In this document: one piece after another, positions 58,601 through 64,000 of the stretch
How positions within the stretch are numbered: the stretch's first letter is position 1
Layout: every line of letters starts with the position of its first letter
NCBI GenBank assembly: GCA_003117195.1
Contig: BDSI01000013.1
Location: forward strand, 1,369,961 to 1,433,960
Direction: 5' to 3'
DNA: 64,000 nt
Source: Eudorina sp. 2006-703-Eu-15
Taxonomy: Eukaryota; Chlorophyta; Chlorophyceae; Chlamydomonadales; Volvocaceae
Position numbers and translations under genes: made by a program
The notes under the pieces: model-generated
The model's database searches: none
What the model saw: the letters and a program-made list of their open reading frames with translations, nothing else
Told to the model about the DNA's origin: nothing

Positions 58601-61600
58601 CGCTGGGGGCTGACGTCGGAGCTGGACCGCTGGAGGGATGGTATCGGCGCTGGACCGCTGGAGGGCTGACGCCGGAGCTGGATCGCTGGTATCGGAGCTG
58701 GACCGCTGGAGGGCTGATGTCGGAGCTGGACCGCTGGAGGGCTGGTATCGGAGCTGGACCGCTGGTGGGCTGACGCCGGAGCTGGACCGCTGGGGGGCTG
58801 ACGTCGGAGCTGGACCGCTGGATCGCTGGTATCGGCGCTGGACCGCTGGAGGGCTGACGCCGGAGCTGGACCGCTGGAGGGCTGACGTCGGAGCTGGACC
58901 GCTGGATCGCTGGTAGCGGAGCTGGACCGCAGGAGGGCTGATGTCGGAGTTGTCCGCTGGAGGGCTGGTATCGGAGCTGGACCGCTGGATCGCTGGTATC
59001 GGAGCTGGACCGCTGGAGGGCTGATGTCGGAGCTGGACCGCTGGTGGGCTGACGCCGGAGCTGGACCGCTGGAGGGCTGGTATCGGAGCTGGACCGCTGG
59101 ATCGCTGGTATCGGCGCAAGACCGCTGAGGGCCGACGCCGAAGCTGAACAGCTGGAGGGATGGTATCGGAGCTGGACCGCTGGAGGGCTGACGTCGGAGC
59201 TGGACCGCTGGAGGGCCGACGTCGGAGCTGGACCGCTGGAGGCTGAAGTCGAAGCTGGACCGATGGAGGGCTGGTATCAGAGCTGGACCGCTGGTGGGCT
59301 GACGCCGGAGCTGGACCGCTGGAGGGCCGACGTCGGAGCTGGACCGCTGGATCGCTGGTATCGGCGCTGGACCGCTGAAGGGCTGACGCCGGAGCTGGAC
59401 CGCTGGAGGGCTGACGTCGGAGCTGGACCGCTGGATCGCTGGTAGCGGAGCTGGACCGCTGGAGGGCTGATGTCGGAGTTGTCCGCTGGAGGGCTGGTAT
59501 CGGAGCTGGACCGCTGGAGGGCTAGTATCGGAGCTGGACCGCTGGTGGGCTGACGCCGGAGCTGGACCGCTGGAGGGCTGGTATCGGAGCTGGACCGCTG
59601 GAGGGCTGATGTCGGAGCTGGACCGCTGGAGGGCTGACGCCGGAGCTGGACCGCTGGGGGGCTGACGTCGGAGCTGGACCGCTGGAGGCTGAAGTCGAAG
59701 CTGGACCGATGGAGGGCAGGTATCGGAGCTGGACCGCTGGTGGGCTGACGCTGAAGCTGAACAGCTGGAGGGATGGTATCGGAGCTGGACCGCTGGAGGG
59801 CTGACGTCGGAGCTGGACCGCTGGAGGGCTGGTATCGGAGCTGGACCGCTGGAGGCTGAAGTCGAAGCTGGACCGATGGAGGGCTGGTATCGGAGCTGGA
59901 CCTCTGGAGGGCCGACGTCGGAGCTGGACCGCTGGAGGGCCGACGTCAGAGCTGGACCGCTGGAGGGCTGACGCCGGAGCTGGACCGCTGGAGGGCTGAT
60001 GTCGGAGCTGGACCGCTGGGGGGCTGACGTCGGAGCTGGACCGCTGGAGGGATGGTATCGGCGCTGGACCGCTGGAGGGCTGACGCCGGAGCTGGATCGC
60101 TGGTATCGGAGCTGGACCGCTGGAGGGCTGATGTCGGAGCTGGACCGCTGGAGGGCTGGTATCGGAGCTGGACCGCTGATGGGCTGACGCCGGAGTTGGA
60201 CCGCTGGGGGGCTGACGTCGGAGCTGGACCGCTGGATCGCTGGTATCGGCGCTGGACCGCTGGAGGGCTGACGCCGGAGCTGGACCGCTGGAGGGCTGAC
60301 GTCGGAGCTGGACCGCTGGATCGCTGGTAGCGGAGCTGGACCGCAGGAGGGCTGATGTCGGAGTTGTCCGCTGGAGGGATGGTATCGGAGCTGGACCGCT
60401 GGATCGCTGGTATCGGAGATGGACCGCTGGAGGGCTGATGTCGGAGCTGGACCGCTGATGGGCTGACGCCGGAGCTGGACCGCTGGAGGGCTGGTATCGG
60501 AGCTGGACCGCTGGATCGCTGGTATTGGAGCTGGACCGCTGGAGGGCTGATGTCGGAGCTGGACCACTGGAGGGCTGACGCCGGAGCTGGACCGCTGGTG
60601 GGCTGACGCCGGAGCTGGACCGCTGGGGGGCTGACGCCGGAGCTGGACCGCTGGAGGGCTGGTATCGGAGCTGGACCGCTGGAGGGCTGACGCCGGAGCT
60701 GGACCGCTGGAGGGCAGGTATCGGAGCTGGACCGCTGGAGGGCTGATGTCGGAGCTGGACCGCTGGAGGGCTGACGCCGGAGCTGGACCGCTGGGGGGCT
60801 GACGTCGGAGCTGGACCGCTGGAGGCTGAAGTCGAAGCTGGACCGATGGAGGGCAGGTATCGGAGCTGGACCGCTGGTGGGCTGACGCTGAAGCTGAACA
60901 GCTGGAGGGATGGTATCGGAGCTGGACCGCTGGAGGGCTGACGTCGGAGCTGGACCGCTGGAGGGCCGACGTCGGAGCTGGACCGCTGGAGGCTGAAGTC
61001 GAAGCTGGACCGATGGAGGGCTGGTATCGGAGCTGGACCTCTGGAGGGCCGACGTCGGAGCTGGACCGCTGGAGGGCCGACGTCGGAGCTGGACCGCTGG
61101 AGGGCTGACGCCGGAGCTGGACCGCTGGAGGGCTGATGTCGGAGCTGGACCGCTGGGGGGCTGACGTCGGAGCTGGACCGCTGGAGGGATGGTATCGGCG
61201 CTGGACCGCTGGAGGGCTGACGCCGGAGCTGGATCGCTGGTATCGGAGCTGGACCGCTGGAGGGCTGATGTCGGAGCTGGACCGCTGGAGGGCTGGTATC
61301 GGAGCTGGACCGCTGGTGGGCTGACGCCGGAGTTGGACCGCTGGGGGGCTGACGTCGGAGCTGGACCGCTGGATCGCTGGTATCGGCGCTGGACCGCTGG
61401 AGGGCTGACGCCGGAGCTGGACCGCTGGAGGGCTGACGTCGGAGCTGGACCGCTGGATCGCTGGTAGCGGAGCTGGACCGCAGGAGGGCTGATGTCGGAG
61501 TTGTCCGCTGGAGGGCTGGTATCGGAGCTGGACCGCTGGATCGCTGGTATCGGAGATGGACCGCTGGAGGGCTGATGTCGGAGCTGGACCGCTGATGGGC

Positions 61601-64000
61601 TGACGCCGGAGCTGGACCGCTGGAGGGCTGGTATCGGAGCTGGACCGCTGGATCGCTGGTATTGGAGCTGGACCGCTGGAGGGCTGATGTCGGAGCTGGA
61701 CCACTGGAGGGCTGGTATCGGCGCTGGACCGCTGGACGGCTGACGCCGGAGCTGGACCGCTGGAGGGCTGGTATCGGAGCTGGACCGCTGGAGGCTGACG
61801 CCGGAGCTGGACCGCTGGAGGGCTGATGTCGGAGCTGGACCGCTGGTGGGCTGACGCCGGAGCTGGACCGCTGGAGGGCCGACGTCGGAGCTGGACCGCT
61901 GGATCGCTGGTATCGGCGCTGGACCGCTGAAGGGCTGACGCCGGAGCTGGACCGCTGGAGGCTGACGTCGGAGCTGGACCGCTGGATCGCTGGTAGCGGA
62001 GCTGGACCGCTGGAGGGCTGATGTCGGAGTTGTCCGCTGGAGGGCTGGTATCGGAGCTGGACCGCTGGAGGGCTAGTATCGGAGCTGGACCGCTGGTGGG
62101 CTGACGCCGGAGCTGGACGCGCTGGAGGGCTGGTATCGGAGCTGGACCGCTGGAGGGGCTGACTGATCGGTGCGGAGCTGGACCGCTGGACGCTGGAGCT
62201 GACGCGGAGCTGGACGCGCTGGGGGCTGACGTCGGAGCTGGACCGCTGGAGGCTGAAGTCGAAGCTGGACCGATGGAGGGCAGGTATCGGAGCTGGACCG
62301 CTGGTGGGCTGACGCTGAAGCTGAACAGCTGGAGGGATGGTATCGGAGCTGGACCGCTGGAGGGCTGACGTCGGAGCTGGACGCGCTGGAGGGCCGACTG
62401 TCGAGCTGGACGCGCTGGAGGGCTGAAGTCGAGAGCTGGACGCGCGCTGGAGGGCTGGATCGGAGCTGGACCTCTGGAGGGCTGACGTCGGAGCTGGACC
62501 GCTGTGAGGGCTGACGTCGGAGCTGGACCGACTGGAGGGCTGACGTCGGAGCTGGACCGCTGGAGGGCTGGTATCGGAGCTGGACCGCTGGGGGCTGACG
62601 CCGGAGCTGGACCGCTGGAGGGCTGACGTCGGAGCTGGACCGCTGGAGGCTGGACGCCGGGCTGGAGTCGCGAGCTGGACCGCTGGAGGGCTGATCGGAG
62701 CTGGACGCTGGAAGCGCTGGTATCGGAGCTGGACCGCTGGAGGGCTGGTATCGGGAGCTGGACCGCTGGAGGGCTGACGCTGGATAGCTGGACGCGCTGG
62801 ACCGCTGGCTGGTCGGAGCTGACGCGGGCGCTGTACGTTCGGAGCTGGACCGCTGTGAGTGGAGCTGACTGGTGCTCGGAGCTGGACCGCTGGTGGGCTG
62901 ACGCGGAGGCTGGATCGCGAGGCTGGTATCGAGCTGGACCGCTGGAGGGCTATGGAGCTGGACGCTGGAGGGCTGGTGTCGGAGCTGGACCTGGAGGCTG
63001 ACTGCCGAGCTGGACGCGCTGGGCGCGGGAGCTGGACCGCTCTGACGTCGGAGCTGGACCGCTGGATGGCGCTGGACCGCTGGAGGCTGACGCCGGAGCT
63101 GGACCGCTGAGGCTGACGGAGCTGACGCTGAGGGATGTCGGAGCTGGGGCTGAGGGCTGACGCGGAGCTGGAGTCGACGTCGGCGACCGCTGGAGGCTGG
63201 TCGACTGCCGATGAGCTGGATCGCTGCCTTGCGAGTGGCTGCGTGATGGATCGGATGGACCGCTGAGGGCTGACCGCTGGCCTGATCGGACGACTGGAGC
63301 CTGCCGCTGACTGGACGGGCTGACTGCTCGGAGCTACCTGGACCGCTGTGAGGGCTATGCCGGAGCTGGACGCTGGAGGGCTGATCGAGCTGACCGCTGC
63401 GATCGCTGGGGGTGGGGGTATCTGGAGCTGACGACGCGCTGGAGGGCTGATGTCGGAGCTGGACACGTGGAGGGCTGACGCCGGAGCTGGACCGCTGGTG
63501 CTGGCTGAGGGAGCTGGACGCGCGGGGGCTGATGCGGAGCTGGCCCGCTGGAGGGCTTGGTTCGGAGCTGGACCGCTGGAGCGGCTGGTATCGGAGCTGG
63601 ACCGCTGGAGGGCTGAGTCGGAGCTGGACCGCTGATGGGCTGACGCCGGAGCTGGACGCTGCTGGTAGGGCTGGACGCTTCGGGAGCTGGACGCTGGAGG
63701 GCTGACGTCGGAGCTGGACCGCTGGAGGGCTGGTATCGGACGCTGACCGCTGGACGGCTGACGCCGGAGCTGGACCGCTGGAGGCTGGTATCGAGCTGGA
63801 CGCTGGTGGGCTGACGCCGGAGCTGGGACCGCTGGAGGGCTGATGTCGGAGCTGGACCGCTGGATCGCTGGTAGCGGAGCTGGACCGCTGGAGCTAGTAT
63901 CGGAGCTGGACCGCTAGGGCTGACGCCGAGCTGGATCGCTGGAGGGCTGGTATCGGAGCTGGACCGCTTGAGGGCTGATGTCGGAGCTGGACCGCTGGAG
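55668..64000 (+). repeat. 28-bp minisatellite array with higher-order structure, running off the window
   Basis: About 300 imperfect copies of a 28-bp unit with the constant core AGCTGGACCGCTGG and a variable half (for example AGGGCTGACGTCGG, AGGGCTGGTATCGG, ATCGCTGGTATCGG); some units are 27 bp. Recognisable variants recur in fixed order (for example GGCTGAAGTCGAAGCTGG near 55887, 56327, 57207, 58269, 59238, 59687, 60822 and 62247), showing amplification of multi-unit blocks of several hundred to about 1400 bp. Since 28 is not a multiple of three, frames repeat every 84 bp with a 28-aa period. This yields open frames of up to 1402 codons on the minus strand, which I treat as by-products. Confidence 0.97.
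62110..64000 (+). repeat. Degenerate, indel-rich part of the 28-bp array
   Basis: From about 62,110 the units carry frequent one- to four-base insertions and deletions (for example GGACGCGCTGGAGG, GACTGATCGGTGCGG) and lose phase with the 28-bp period. Upstream units differ mainly by substitution and by exact unit variants. Confidence 0.85.

Noticed and set aside
55384..63466. Minus-strand open frames of 569, 1402 and 1314 codons with a 28-aa period (SSGPAPIPALQRSSSD type)
   Set aside because: They follow from a stop-poor 28-bp minisatellite. There is no non-repeat domain, no clear start and no splice structure, and their frames switch at every 27-bp unit.

Overview
This window is nuclear DNA from a GC-rich green alga, most likely a volvocine/Chlamydomonadales species. 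The reasons are many short introns per gene, C-rich intron 3' ends, Ala/Gly/Pro-rich low-complexity inserts inside conserved proteins, a starch branching enzyme with a probable plastid leader, plant-type CSB and TAAC-like carrier sequences, and a green-algal-type 18S rRNA fragment. No bacterial operon features were seen. Exon junctions below were placed by hand from splice signals plus reading-frame continuity; they are predictions without transcript evidence.

Layout. 1-2700: no supportable gene. 2701-8669 (-): phosphoinositide-specific phospholipase C, 10 exons, closed frame of 562 aa. 9218-12542 (+): SLC25 carrier of the TAAC/PAPST1-like type, 7 exons, 297 aa, divergent from PLC across about 550 bp. 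13595-24334 (+): starch branching enzyme, 20 exons, about 860 aa; one intron carries a rearranged 18S rRNA fragment and another a G-rich pentamer/hexamer array. 24335-27997: mostly gene-poor, with one possible small ORF. 27998-28693 (-): cytosolic ribosomal protein uS3. 29440 to about 41876 (-): CSB/ERCC6-type SNF2 ATPase with 14-15 exons; one intron holds 79 copies of a 19-bp satellite whose sense strand repeats a perfect 5' splice-site core. 42225-44708 (+): F-box/LRR-like protein with an apparent frame break. 46759-52300 (+): SUV3-type DExH RNA helicase, 9 exons, 829 aa, with an unusual insert of about 150 aa. 52845-53330 (-): 3' end of a decayed non-LTR retrotransposon. 55668-64000: a 28-bp minisatellite running off the window, clean to about 62,100 and then full of small indels.

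The genes are ordinary housekeeping and signalling genes without an evident shared pathway: lipid signalling, nucleotide-type transport, starch synthesis, translation, transcription-coupled repair and organellar RNA decay. The unusual material is mostly non-coding: satellites inside introns, at least three families of short dispersed repeats shared between introns of unrelated genes, an rRNA fragment captured by an intron, three GC-AG introns, and apparent frame breaks in two genes. I did not find convincing evidence for a new multi-gene system.
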